The position numbers and the translations under genes are program-made. Positions 47,201 through 53,000 of a stretch of DNA of 64,000 nt are shown one piece after another. Below the pieces are notes generated by a model, which was not told where the DNA came from, made no database searches, and saw nothing but the letters and a program-made list of their open reading frames with translations. Origin of the DNA: Scolanthus callimorphus (taxonomy: Eukaryota > Cnidaria > Anthozoa > Actiniaria > Edwardsiidae); NCBI GenBank assembly GCA_033964015.1, contig JAWWUD010000059.1, positions 620,001-684,000 on the forward strand, given 5' to 3'. Position 1 is the stretch's first letter. Each line of letters starts with the position of its first letter.

Positions 47201-49387
47201 CTTATTAGATTTGTTTTCATGCAATATGGGCAGATATTTTACGAGTTGCAGGACTTTTTTCCAAGCCCTGCAGGTGCGAGGAAAAATGTGAGCAACGAGT
47301 AAAATGTCCATCAGTATTACATAATACATTATCTAATCAGTTACTGTATTTATTGTACAACCAACAAAAATATTTTCTTTCCTTTTCAATTAGCTGTACT
47401 ATATATATCAATTGAAATTGATTCTCCCCTGTTTCTTTCTGGTAATATTTTTTCACCAATGCACACCTCAAATGAGCACTCATGGTACTACTTTGTAAAA
47501 TATAATAGTCAATTTCACTTCATCAGTGTTAGCAGCCATGTCACAGGCTATAGACTGCTTGTAGCCCCTTCTTCAGCAAACTCCGTCCATCAATCTAGGG
47601 AAATGTTTTTTACCCCCTGGCCCCGCCTTGTACCCAGGCATGTTCTAGTGATTTTTGAGACAAGAGCGACTGGGAGTGAACTAGCACCAAAGGCCCTATC
47701 ATGGAAAGGGTGAAAAAAGTCTTCTCTTGATCCTTTACATCAAAGAACCATTCCCAAGATTCATTGCACACTCGCTAGGTTTCGTGCTGCAGCAGTGGTG
47801 ACCTGGGACAAGGCAGTCTGCAGCCTGTTTTCCTCCCCTGACGCGTCTCTCCCTTTCCTGAGTAACTTGACACTGCACCGTAAATAAATTGAAACATGCC
47901 GCAGGTAAAAAAACATTTCCCTCGATTCACAGATGTTCGCCGAAGAAGGGGCTGCAAGCAGCCTATTGCCGAATGCAGATGAAATCAACTGCAGAACTTC
48001 CCATAACAGCAATGAATATTAAGTGAATCGATCACCATGGATTACAGTCAATCAACCCTATTCATGTGACCTTTCGATTAGTAATCGATTGGCCAATAAC
48101 AATCAATAACAATAAGTAATTATAAGGATTGATATCGATTGATCCATTGGTTATCCGATGATCAGTTTTCATCCCGGCGTACTTAATCGATGCCAATCGA
48201 TCATCGAAAACCAATCAATAAATCAATATCAATCGATGGAAATTGCTTAATTAATATCGATTGATATTTATCAATCAATGACCAATCGATAGTCACACGA
48301 AGATTTCCTGAAATTACATCGATTGACATCGATTGGCATCGATTGCTATTGGCTTTACAGCGAGCCAAGTTCAACTCGTGGCGCATCATAGAGCAGATTT
48401 CGTATGACTGTGAAAAGTGCCGTGGTGCGGCACAGTACTGTCGCAGTGGCAGTATGGAACCTGGCCTGCTGTAGATGGAATGAAATCGCCAAAAATCATG
48501 TAGTCGCGGTAAGGTCACGGTCGCGGCGCGGAACAGCTTTGTGGTGGTACTTTTCACAGTCATTTGAAATCTGCTCTATTACCAATGCCTCATGCTTGCT
48601 AAAACAAATTCAACATTGGGTTCCACGGAAAACTCAACGCATCCTGGCCGCCTACGATTTTCCTGTACAAATTATTTTCCTGCCGTGGAGTCCCCTCAAT
48701 TACTACATAATACAAGATAATGGATTTATAGTATTTATTTATTTCTACAAAGCTTTACAATAAAACATATTTCAACATGATTGTATAATCGATGCCAATC
48801 AAAGCACATCGTTGCCAGTCAATAACAATCGATGCCAATCAATACCAATTGATGCCAATCAATACCAATCAATTTCAATCGATAAAAGGTCACAGCCAGG
48901 TTGGTTATCGATTGGTCATCGATTTCCAATATCAATTAATTGATTGTTATTGATTTATATTGATTGGTATCGATTGCTATCGATTATTGGCTTTATCGAT
49001 TAAGTACGCCGGGGTTTTCATCGATTGGTTACGCCGGGGTTTTCAGAATGTAATCAGGCACCTTCAGAAAGAGCATATTTTGAAGAGCGCAGTGTCGTGG
49101 TAGGTTTGTACCAAGTTATTTGTCTACAGTGACTCACCTGCCGGGCAGTTCCTTTAGAGCTCGTTCGTATATCATGTTCACGGCGGTCCTTGAGCCTGCT
49201 TTACTCTTCGTCTTGTGCTCGACATATCTCAACCAGCACTTGACGGAATACGGGTTTCGTATGATCTCCTCTTCATATGGCAAGTCTTCCTCTTCCTAAA
49301 CAAACGAGTCTCAACATTAGTTTTAACATTAACAAGGGTTGAGTTGAGTTGTTTCATACTTACAATGATCAAGTCCTGATCAGGCAT
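25015..49387 (-). CDS. XAB2/SYF1 pre-mRNA-splicing factor, 23 exons
   Basis: Exons from 5' (-): 49387-49364, 49295-49138, 47157-47104, 44532-44463, 43485-43288, 42062-41967, 41742-41659, 40527-40408, 39274-39215, 38458-38375, 37277-37205, 34755-34456, 33790-33715, 33241-33042, 32296-32210, 31719-31644, 30437-30328, 30238-30135, 28655-28556, 27884-27768, 27410-27362, 26717-26621, 25210-25015. The product, about 844 residues, aligns along the whole of human XAB2 (855 residues): [20 protein letters not shown] near the start, a chain of HAT helices, then the acidic tail [17 protein letters not shown]2/SYF1 is a scaffold of the spliceosomal NineTeen/IBC complex and in vertebrates binds XPA in transcription-coupled repair. 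Oddities: a one-base deletion in exon 14, an exon 10-11 phase mismatch, and tandem arrays copying the acceptors of exons 7, 8, 10 and 19. Divergent from PIN1. Confidence 0.95.
26621..26717 (-). CDS. XAB2 exon 22
   Basis: 97 nt, acceptor TCTTGCAG|ACGAACC, donor GTCAG|GTAATT. It encodes [20 protein letters not shown] and [12 protein letters not shown], matching the human C-terminal coiled region ending KILFVRS. Confidence 0.9.
27362..27410 (-). CDS. XAB2 exon 21 (3' border inferred from phase)
   Basis: Acceptor TTTTTAG|GTC; encodes [16 protein letters not shown], corresponding to human VNFMASQML. The donor ACCG|GTACGA is chosen because it exits in phase 1 as exon 22 requires. Sequence similarity to human ...TGTVSDL continues for six codons past it (GTTGDL), so a longer exon with another small exon after it remains possible. 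Confidence 0.75.
27768..27884 (-). CDS. XAB2 exon 20
   Basis: 117 nt, phase 0-0, acceptor TGAACAG|ACC, donor ACACAG|GTATCC. It encodes [39 protein letters not shown], the last HAT repeat and the RSVQ-x-YNTQ block. Confidence 0.97.
28060..28255 (+). repeat. SINE-like repeat
   Basis: GTCCGGGTTCGACTCGACAT contains a pol III B box (GGTTCGACTC). A body with GGTCCCGTCTCGCC and GGGACGTTAAGGAACCACTG follows, which resembles the 3' module of the 3434-3700 repeat (GGTCCCGTCTC, GACGTCAAAGAACCAC), so the two are related SINE copies. It lies in an XAB2 intron, opposite to transcription. Confidence 0.5.
28556..28655 (-). CDS. XAB2 exon 19 (the complete, functional copy)
   Basis: 100 nt, acceptor TTTCTGTCCAG|GGAAATG, donor CCTCGG|GTAAGT, phase 2 in, 0 out. 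It encodes [20 protein letters not shown] and [13 protein letters not shown], matching human [23 protein letters not shown]...CDPR. Only this copy has the exon's 3' end and donor; seven truncated copies lie upstream. Confidence 0.96.
28582..29655 (-). repeat. Acceptor-site tandem array, 8 copies of 135 bp
   Basis: Unit: about 45 bp of intron end, the acceptor CTGTCCAG|G and about 74 bp of exon 19. Exon-like upper borders fall at 28655, 28790, 28925, 29060, 29195, 29330, 29464 and 29599, exact 135 bp steps except one 134 bp unit that lost a C in TTTCACCCAG. 135 bp is 45 codons with no stop, so a continuous open frame runs through six copies; the intron part reads [20 protein letters not shown]. 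Copies are over 97% identical, so the array is very young or homogenised. Confidence 0.97.
30135..30238 (-). CDS. XAB2 exon 18
   Basis: 104 nt, acceptor TTTGTTGTAG|ATG, donor GCAAG|GTTTGT, exits in phase 2. It encodes [20 protein letters not shown], then [14 protein letters not shown]. It splices to one of the eight copies of the exon 19 acceptor. Confidence 0.96.
30328..30437 (-). CDS. XAB2 exon 17
   Basis: 110 nt, acceptor TGACTTCAG|CA, donor GCAGAG|GTAACG. It encodes [37 protein letters not shown], a HAT repeat. Confidence 0.96.
30541..31506. mobile_element. Inverted-repeat element, about 0.97 kb, in an XAB2 intron
   Basis: TTTCCGCTTCAGTGGGGGTC, CTGTGGTTTATTTCCC and TAACTTGCACTC at the left are inverted as GAGTGCCAGTTAGGGT, AACAAACCACAGGACCCCC and AATCAAGCGGAAA at the right. 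Terminal repeat about 55 bp. The interior has GCCATGGCAACAG motifs and no transposase. It separates exons 16 and 17. Confidence 0.88.
31644..31719 (-). CDS. XAB2 exon 16
   Basis: 76 nt, acceptor CTATTTCAG|GGC, donor CTAAAG|GTATTT, exits in phase 1. It encodes [20 protein letters not shown] and AKFAK, matching human [25 protein letters not shown]. Confidence 0.96.
31933..32180. mobile_element. MITE, 248 bp, TTAGAGCGG family
   Basis: TTAGAGCGGATTTCACATGA then CTGTC is inverted at the right as GACAGTCATGTG and AAAACCGCTCTAA. The interior has the CCAATC/GATTGG motifs common to this group. It ends 30 bp from the 3' border of XAB2 exon 15. Confidence 0.9.
32210..32296 (-). CDS. XAB2 exon 15
   Basis: 87 nt, phase 0-0, acceptor CTCTACAAG|GTT (weak, AAG), donor AGATAC|GTAAGT. 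It encodes [20 protein letters not shown] and YLRKFISRY. The FKWPNV-x-DIW-x-TYL block is a SYF1 signature. Confidence 0.96.
32653..32925. repeat. 30 bp minisatellite, nine units, CCAAT-bearing
   Basis: The unit GTATTTTATCTCGTTCATGA + TTGGTTAGGT repeats nine times with few changes. Each unit holds ATTGG, i.e. CCAAT in the direction of XAB2 transcription. It lies in the intron between exons 14 and 15 with no exon sequence in the unit. Confidence 0.95.
33042..33241 (-). CDS. XAB2 exon 14, with a one-base frameshift
   Basis: Acceptor GGTTTTCAG|ACC, donor TTCAAG|GTGCGT. The first part reads [38 protein letters not shown], then TAG. The homologous continuation [20 protein letters not shown] and RYFEESFK is one frame over. 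The exon is 200 nt where 201 would keep phase 0 at both ends; the missing base is in the T run AACCGAATTTAGACC near 33123-33130 (a fourth T would restore ILDLR). This is either a real null allele or, more likely, a homopolymer consensus error. Confidence 0.95.
33354..33625. mobile_element. MITE of the GAGAATG/AGAGCT family
   Basis: AGGAGAATGGGGTC, GAGCTTCCCAGCTCG and GGGGAGGCTCTGG on the left are mirrored by CCAGAGCCTCCCCCGCGAGG, GGGGAGCTCTGG and TTCGAGAATGGG on the right. Related sequences: 22671-22866 and 59168-59275. It lies between XAB2 exons 13 and 14. Confidence 0.75.
33715..33790 (-). CDS. XAB2 exon 13
   Basis: 76 nt, acceptor TTTTTCAG|GAATTATC, donor GACGAG|GTAGAA. It encodes [18 protein letters not shown] and TKTNYYDE, aligning with human ENYDEALRLLRKATALP. 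Confidence 0.95.
33937..34116. mobile_element. MITE, 180 bp, AGAGCAGATTTCG family
   Basis: AGAGCAGATTTCGTATGAAT then GTGAAAAGT is inverted as ACTTTTCACAGTCATGCGAA then ATCTGCTCT. The G+C-rich interior (GACCGTACCGCGAC and so on) is itself inverted. A sister copy at 48390-48577 shares ends and interior layout. Confidence 0.92.
34456..34755 (-). CDS. XAB2 exon 12
   Basis: 300 nt, the largest exon; acceptor TCGTTGTAG|TG, donor CACGA|GTGAGT. It encodes [54 protein letters not shown] and [16 protein letters not shown]: three HAT-type helices. Confidence 0.97.
34770..35660. repeat. Irregular TGACGTCATG/CATGACATGACGTG satellite
   Basis: Short, variable units of CATGACATGACGTGACGTCA type run from about 34770 to 35075 and resume at 35513-35640, interrupted by a retrotransposon fragment. 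The His/Met/Ser-rich translations across it are artefacts. Units contain the palindrome TGACGTCA, a CRE-type sequence, several times. Confidence 0.85.
35083..35513 (+). pseudogene. 5'-truncated LINE 3' end (reverse transcriptase C-terminus)
   Basis: Frame [20 protein letters not shown] then [33 protein letters not shown] matches the C-terminal tail after the RT domain of jockey/CR1-like non-LTR elements. Stops follow, then a 3' UTR with CTGCTGACTCCCCTGTAATT and a (TTA)n tail at 35500-35513. It is embedded in the satellite, so it inserted there after the array formed. It lies in an XAB2 intron, antisense. Confidence 0.8.
36263..36816. mobile_element. Foldback element with a nested MITE
   Basis: Outer arms: CATCATCAGTGAGTTATTCT, GGTTTACAAGCCGAATAAA inverted as TTATTCGGCTTGTAAATCAC, AGAATAACTCACTGATGAT; further arms TAGCTAGAGAAATTACA and GCATATGCTAATTAC pair. 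A second palindrome, 36308-36438 (GGAGTTGTTCCGCGTAGGAA ... TTACGCGGAACAACTCC), is inserted in the left arm. All within an XAB2 intron. Confidence 0.88.
36817..37075 (+). repeat. LINE 3' end with (ATTGTT)n tail
   Basis: It begins ACTAAAGACACATTTATTTA, passes a T-rich stretch, and ends GGAAAGCGCTTAGAAC, GGCGCTATATAAATG then repeated TTATTG. This is the conserved 3' UTR layout of metazoan L2/CR1-like elements. No protein-coding part remains. A similar tail lies at 51500-51755. Confidence 0.75.
37205..37277 (-). CDS. XAB2 exon 11
   Basis: Acceptor GTTTCCTAG|ACGACATC, donor CAGCAG|GTACGT, 73 nt. Read with a preceding G, it gives [20 protein letters not shown] and LLLS, matching human DDVDLELRLARFE...RRPLLLN. 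The required incoming phase is 1, in conflict with exon 10. Confidence 0.93.
38222..38360. mobile_element. MITE of the GTATATACCA family (diverged end)
   Basis: TATACCAAATTAGTAGAATA, TTTTGAGAGTTTTCTCAAAA and GGATATCTACTATTTCAGGA, then GATTTGGTATAG, correspond block by block to 55188-55377. It lies immediately downstream of XAB2 exon 10. Confidence 0.8.
38375..38458 (-). CDS. XAB2 exon 10
   Basis: 84 nt, acceptor TTCCTAG|GTG, donor AGGAAG|GTAATA, phase 0 exit. It encodes [20 protein letters not shown] and AEMAPLRK. Exit phase 0 does not fit the next exon, which needs one base to complete GAC; see findings. The acceptor edge is tandemly repeated upstream. Confidence 0.93.
38429..38885. repeat. 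Acceptor-site tandem array of XAB2 exon 10, 3 copies, split by a foldback
   Basis: Unit of 62 bp (+ strand CTCCTCAAACTGAGTGTATG, CCTCAAACACCTAG, GAACATACAACTCACTTACA, ATACAGTT) covers the first 30 nt of exon 10, its acceptor and intron. Copy 1 is the real exon edge (38429-38490). Copy 2 is broken at 38512 by the 38515-38788 insertion and resumes near 38807. Copy 3 (38853-38900) is diverged. Confidence 0.88.
38515..38788. mobile_element. Foldback element inserted in the exon 10 array
   Basis: GGTGAGGAATACTAATTTTA, GTGAGGAGGATGG and GGGTGAGCAGGAGTT on the left are inverted as AACTCCTGCTCACCC, CCATCCTCCTCACCAAAATT and GGTATTCCTCGCC on the right. End arms GTAGTATAAGAG and CTACACTAC pair. No coding capacity. 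Confidence 0.88.
39215..39274 (-). CDS. XAB2 exon 9
   Basis: 60 nt, phase 0-0, acceptor ATCTGTAG|GCG, donor GACAG|GTAAGC. It encodes [20 protein letters not shown], aligning with human [18 protein letters not shown]. Confidence 0.96.
39420..40037. mobile_element. Foldback element, family B, filled by a second MITE
   Basis: TTATCAGAAAATGAAATCCA at the left and the inverted TGGATTTCATTTTCGGATAA at the right, as in 20091-20349. The central arms GACGGGCATCGATGCCCGTC form a perfect palindrome at 39590-39609. The right arm is interrupted by the 39733-39990 insertion. Confidence 0.88.
39733..39990. mobile_element. MITE, 258 bp, CAGCCGATTGCG ends, TA target duplication
   Basis: CAGCCGATTGCGTTTGAGCG then TTTTACC at the left is inverted exactly at the right; the terminal repeat extends about 40 bp or more to AACAGTTCGCACG. 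It is flanked by TA on both sides. The unfilled sister sequence at 20290-20303 reads TTTTACTAATACGG, confirming a TA duplication, as in Tc1/mariner-type insertions. Confidence 0.93.
40408..40527 (-). CDS. XAB2 exon 8
   Basis: 120 nt, phase 0-0, acceptor TTCTAG|GTGAAGAGC, donor [31 protein letters not shown], then [20 protein letters not shown], nearly identical to the human segment. The first 12 exon bases and acceptor are repeated six times upstream. Confidence 0.97.
40516..41340. repeat. Acceptor-site tandem array of XAB2 exon 8 plus 28-29 bp satellite
   Basis: The proximal part has units of about 87 bp containing CAAGCTCTTCACCTAGAACA (first exon bases, AG acceptor and intron). Acceptor copies end at 40527 (true), about 40615, 40702, 40789, 40876 and 40953. 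The distal part (from about 40985) simplifies to a 28-29 bp unit AAAACATACCAGAACATGCA + ATACCCTAT, about twelve copies, without exon sequence. Confidence 0.95.
41659..41742 (-). CDS. XAB2 exon 7
   Basis: 84 nt, phase 0-0, acceptor ATTTATAG|GAGAGC. It encodes [20 protein letters not shown] and FISKNPDK. Its 5' edge plus acceptor is the source of the degenerate 26 bp repeat upstream in the intron (41734-41828). Confidence 0.95.
41734..41828. repeat. Degenerate acceptor-edge repeat of XAB2 exon 7, 4 copies of 26 bp
   Basis: AAAGCTCTCCTATAAATGAA + ACAGAC (exon edge 41734-41742 plus acceptor) is followed by AAAACTCTTCTATAAAACAA, AAAGCTTTCCAGCTACAAAA and AAGCTCTCCTAGATAG, in register every 26 bp. 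Divergence is higher than in the other arrays. Confidence 0.7.
41967..42062 (-). CDS. XAB2 exon 6
   Basis: 96 nt, phase 0-0. It encodes [20 protein letters not shown] and [12 protein letters not shown], the counterpart of human LSPESAEEYIEYL...RLATVVND. Confidence 0.95.
42679..42866. mobile_element. MITE, 188 bp, with 58 bp terminal repeats
   Basis: TTACAGCTATTCTCAGTTAC, ACGCGGTCGCCGGGAAAAAG, TTTGCAAGCGAAAACTCG at the left are inverted almost perfectly at the right, ending GAGAATGGCTGTAA. The interior contains CGTTGCCATGGAAAC. XAB2 intron 5. Confidence 0.93.
43288..43485 (-). CDS. XAB2 exon 5
   Basis: 198 nt, phase 0-0, acceptor CTGCAG|ATG, donor [29 protein letters not shown], then [40 protein letters not shown] and VYRRYLK: two full HAT repeats with almost human-like sequence. 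Confidence 0.97.
44214..44345. mobile_element. Palindromic MITE, 132 bp
   Basis: GATAACGTCATTTCGGCCAA, CTCGGAGTTGCTTGGGCCC inverted as GGGCCCGAGCAACTCC, AATCGGCCGAAATGACGTCA then TC. XAB2 intron 4. Confidence 0.9.
44463..44532 (-). CDS. XAB2 exon 4
   Basis: 70 nt, acceptor TTTCAG|GCC, donor CACAAG|GTTGGT (a weak +3 T). It encodes [20 protein letters not shown] and FMHK. The YEDVN-x2-FERA-x-VFMHK block is diagnostic of SYF1 family members. Confidence 0.95.
44790..44987. mobile_element. MITE, family C (C-run/TATGGATATTTTC ends)
   Basis: TGTGTGTTTCCAAAAAATAT, CCACCCCCC at the left; GGGGGTTATGGATAGTTTTT then TGAAACACACA at the right. The arms also hold ACCCCTCTGGAATTTCC blocks. Other copies: 45368-45481, 46541-46674, 52080-52302. 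Confidence 0.88.
45368..45481. mobile_element. MITE, family C, short copy
   Basis: TGTGCAATTCCAGAAAAAAT, CCATACCCCCACCACGG at the left and CCTGGAATTTCCAATCCAGG at the right; the right terminus is diverged. XAB2 intron 3. Confidence 0.7.
46541..46674. mobile_element. MITE, family C, short copy
   Basis: CATCTGGAAAATTTTTCCCA at the left; GTGGGGGTATGGATATTTTC then TGGAAATGCACA at the right; internal CCACCTGGAAATTCC and CCCTGGAATTTCC. XAB2 intron 3. Confidence 0.78.
47104..47157 (-). CDS. XAB2 exon 3
   Basis: 54 nt, acceptor TTTTTTAG|CTACAAG, donor GGAAG|GTGTGT. It encodes [18 protein letters not shown], matching human SYKLWYRYLKARR... of HAT repeat 2. Confidence 0.95.
47545..47985. mobile_element. 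Inverted-repeat element
   Basis: GGCTATAGACTGCTTGTAGC, CCCTTCTTCAGC and CTAGGGAAATG at the left are inverted as CATTTCCCTCGATTCACAG, GAAGAAGGGGCTGCAAGCAG, CCTATTGCC at the right. XAB2 intron 2. Confidence 0.8.
48030..49040. mobile_element. Foldback with ATCGATTG-rich arms, containing a MITE
   Basis: The left arm (about 48030-48360) and right arm (about 48785-49040) are both built from ATCGATTG / CAATCGAT units. Matching inverted markers are TCCCGGCGTACTTAATCGAT and ATCGATTAAGTACGCCGGGG. The region between the arms holds the MITE at 48390-48577. XAB2 intron 2. Confidence 0.75.
48390..48577. mobile_element. MITE, AGAGCAGATTTCG family, second copy
   Basis: AGAGCAGATTTCGTATGACT then GTGAAAAGTGCCG is inverted as GGTACTTTTCACAGTCAT, TTGAAATCTGCTCT. 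Same family as 33937-34116. Confidence 0.92.
49138..49295 (-). CDS. XAB2 exon 2
   Basis: Acceptor TTGTTTAG|GAAGAGG, donor GGCAG|GTGAGT, 158 nt, exits in phase 2. It carries [20 protein letters not shown], then WLRYVEHK (first HAT motif, W..Y) and [11 protein letters not shown]. Confidence 0.95.
49364..49387 (-). CDS. XAB2 exon 1
   Basis: Eight codons only, MPDQDLII, from the ATG at 49387 to the donor GATCATT|GTAAGT, phase 0. The short first exon feeds [10 protein letters not shown] of exon 2; human XAB2 has a few more residues before the same acidic block. Confidence 0.85.
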
Positions 49388-49783
49388 TTTTATCTAGTAT
49401 TTTTATTTTTTATCACACATAACCTTCGTTCCCAAAACGTTTCTAAATAATCACGTAGTGGTCAGCGGTTACCAGATTTCCCAGCATACCTAGCGCGAAT
49501 ACAGATCACTTTTACTTGCAGGAAAAAAACATCAATAAAATTTCTCAAATGAGCTGTTTTTATGCAATAATATTTTTGTGAGAACTTTCTGTATTCATTT
49601 TTGTAGGTAATTTTCAGCTTTATAAAAAAAAATCATATATTTGGACTTGATTTGGATTGATGTAATATCCATTCCTGTCATGGGGCTCCTGTGGTGGTAG
49701 GAACGCCTAGTTGTTTCTTTTCTTCGATTCACAAGTTCGCACAATTTCTTCGAGAACAGCATTCAGGTTTTCTTCATTCTAAC
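49388..49783. promoter_or_regulatory. Divergent XAB2/PIN1 promoter region
   Basis: 396 bp separate the XAB2 ATG (-, 49387) and the PIN1 ATG (+, 49784). It contains TTATAAAAAAAAATCATATA near 49620 and no repeat. The compact head-to-head layout implies both transcripts start here, with short 5' UTRs. No transcription-factor site could be assigned with confidence. Confidence 0.65.
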
Positions 49784-50015
49784 ATGTCTGATTTGCCACC
49801 TGGTTGGGAACAAAGGACTTCTAAGTCCTCAGGAAGGCCATATTACCTCAATCTTCGCACACACGGGAGTCAGTGGGAAAAACCCTGTGATGAAGCGAGT
49901 GATAAAGTTCGAGCGTCACATTTGCTGGTGAAACACACGGAATCGAGACGCCCTTCGTCATGGAAGGAAGAAAAGATCACCCGTGGCAAGGACGAGGCGC
50001 TGGCGATTATAAATG
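49784..50015 (+). CDS. PIN1 exon 1: WW domain, linker, first PPIase strand
   Basis: 232 nt, donor ATAAATG|GTAGGT, phase 1. [20 protein letters not shown] and SQWEKP form the WW domain; [18 protein letters not shown] is the PPIase phosphate-binding segment; ends KDEALAIIN. Confidence 0.97.
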
Positions 50016-53000
50016 GTAGGTGCCCATGAGGGTTTAACAAGGCAAGAGAAGGTTAGAGGAGCTGTCGGTTTTAGCACAAAAGTTATATAGTATTTATTAC
50101 TTATATAAATTGGTTCCTGACTCTACTTTATCTACAGATTTTAAGTATACTCTTTTTTTCTCACTCTCTCTTTTGAGATGCTTGCATTGCTTGCTTGCTT
50201 TTGCGTGTCTTCCATTTTATTATTCAATTTTGAATTATGCGATTTTACTGTGCTCCTGCATTTGTGTGCAGTGAGTGTCAAATTGCTAGGGAAAAATAAA
50301 ACTTGACATGCCTTTTACTGCCATTCTCATTACAGGGTTAGTGATGGGTAAATACTTGACTTGCAGAGAAGCTGAGACCCGCGTTTCAGAGTCCGAGCCC
50401 AAGACTTTTGACAAATTTCAAAATCCGAGTCTGAGTCTTTTCGCTTTGTCTCTCAGGAGAAATTCAAGACGACTGCCATACATTTACTGATTTCTCCCAG
50501 GAGAATTGCACAAAATTTTACCATTAAACGCAGTCTCCGAATATTTTGAGACGTCCTTGGGTTGTTGTCCCTGCATCTGATCGTATTGTGCTTTGCTTAC
50601 AAGTCAGAATAATAAAATAAGAATCCGAGACTCCTAGACCGTGGCAGAAGAAATTTCGAGAGTCCGAAACTGCCAAAATTTCAAGAAAAACGAGACTCTG
50701 AGACGTGCAAAAAAAACACACCAAGATTCCGATATTTTACAATATTTTACAGAGACTTTTGAAATTTTAAGGTACTCATCGCTACCCCTCATTATGTATC
50801 CGTCAATTCCAGCGGTGACCATCCCCCCGGGATGCCATGGGCATTTGCACACCACTGGGTTCCCTGGGGTGGGGAATTTTGAACATTTTGCTTGCCCCTG
50901 GGTCGGGATTTCTCCAGTCGATTGGGTGGTGAATTTTGGTTCTCTTTCACAATCTTTTAGCGCGTTGAGTTTTGCGGAGCTACAACACCAGTTCACTTCC
51001 TTGACCAGTTATAACTATCAATTGGCAGTTACGATGTCCCAGTTACAGTAAAATAACATCACACAAAATAGAATGCCGAGCATGGCCCGTATACACACTC
51101 TAGTTTGAGATTGAGCGCTGCCGGGGACAACAAATGAATGGAATTCGTAGCCAAATGGCTACAACCGAGAGTGGCCAAGAGAAATTAGTGGAGACTTTTG
51201 AAGGTATATTGTAATAGTAGAAGAATTTCAATTACGATTTGAGACTGACGGATTTGTTTCGATTGAATCTTTGTCTTTTTCTGGTCCTTGGGGAGGGGCA
51301 TTTGTCCATTTTTTGTCTTCCCCACCGTGGGGTATTTTGCATCTTTTCAGCCCCTGAGGCGGGGAATTTTTACTTTTTATTTTAGAAATGACAAACTCCC
51401 GGGGGTTGCCCGAGGAGGCATGGTCACCGCTGGAATTGACTGATACATTACGCTATGATCCCCAACATTCAAAAGGCCAACTTCACAAAAACACATTTTT
51501 AAACAGGTATATAATTAGTTTTAGTTTTTAGTTTTTAATTATTTTTATTTAGTTATTTTTTATTTTATTATATATATGCCTGCTTTGATTATGTTTTTTT
51601 ATTTATGTTTTTTTATTATGTTTTTAGATTGTTTTACTATTTGAACTGTAAATTTGTTTCATTAACCTCTTCATTTTAGTTACTTGAGAAAATTGTAAAG
51701 TGCCATTGAGCTTCAGGAAATGGAGCTATAGAAATTTTGTATTATTATTATTAACTTCAAAAACACGTTTTCCGGGACACCAATCACACTGTTAGCATGA
51801 CAACTTCACATCTTCGGACATGTGAGCATCGAGCAAGCACGTACCACCACCATCTTGTGTATATGTGAGTTCCCTCGAGACCATGTATAAGCTAAACTAT
51901 CAAGAATGGGAAAAGATTAGGTCGTCATGGAAACAGTTTTATTGATGTCCAGCTAAAACATGTTTTCGAAGTCAGTCTTTTGAAGGTTGAGGTTTGCAGT
52001 GCAATGAGACAAGACAGTACAGTAAGTGCTAAACTAGAAAACCTTAGGGTTCATTTTGGCATTTCCAATATCTCTATAATGTGTGGTTCCAAAAATTATC
52101 CATACCCCCCTACGGAAGGGCATTGGAAATTCGGGAGGGGTGGAGGGTCAATTTATGTGGAGGGTCAATTTACCTGATCATTTCCATACAAATACTGTAT
52201 TTTTCCTCAGAAATTCCAGAGGGGGTGGGGGGTCACTTTTCAACACCCTTCTGTGGGGGGGGGACGGGGGGGAGGGGTATGGATATTTTCTGGAACCACA
52301 CAATTTGAAAATGAAATAGAATATGAAAGAATCACAATAAAAAAAGTAAACATAGAGAAAAATGAAATTAAAAAAAATTAAGGAAATGCAAATAAAGTAC
52401 CGTATATATCAATATCTGTTAAAGACGCTATGTATGTCATGATTGTTTCAATAGAATTAGTATAGGGTCTGTTACTAGCATGTAGCACTCTGCCTATTCT
52501 AATACTTTAATTACATATTTTTTCTCTTTACTGTAAGGCTACAGAGAACAGATTCAGTCTGGAGAAATAACACTTGGAGAGCTTGCTAAAACAGAAAGTG
52601 ACTGTAGTAGTGCCAAGAACAATGGAGACTTGGGCTTCTTTGGTCGTGGACAAATGCAAAGTAAGGAATACCGTACATGTACTCCAGGGGATAGGGGTAA
52701 TTGGTAGTTTAAATGGTAGGGATGACTACTGGGAAGCCCAAATTTCGACCCTAGAAAATACTCCTTGGTCCTAAAATACCTTCTTTATGCAGCATACTTC
52801 AGCATACCCCTAAATAAATTAAAACAGATTTTCTTCAGCGTACTGTTTTCATTCAGAAAACCCCCTTTTCTTCCTATTGGGCTCCGGCAACGGCAGGTAC
52901 AAAATGCGGGCCTTTTTTGTCTCAATGGGCACATGTAGGATGTGGATGTGCGTGAACCACAGACTTGAAGATTTTCTATTTTTTCGTAGGTGTACCAATG

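Noticed and set aside
49691..49783. N-terminal extension of PIN1 upstream of 49784
   Set aside because: The frame is open but begins with GTG and contains no ATG; the WW domain in PIN1 starts within a few residues of the ATG at 49784.
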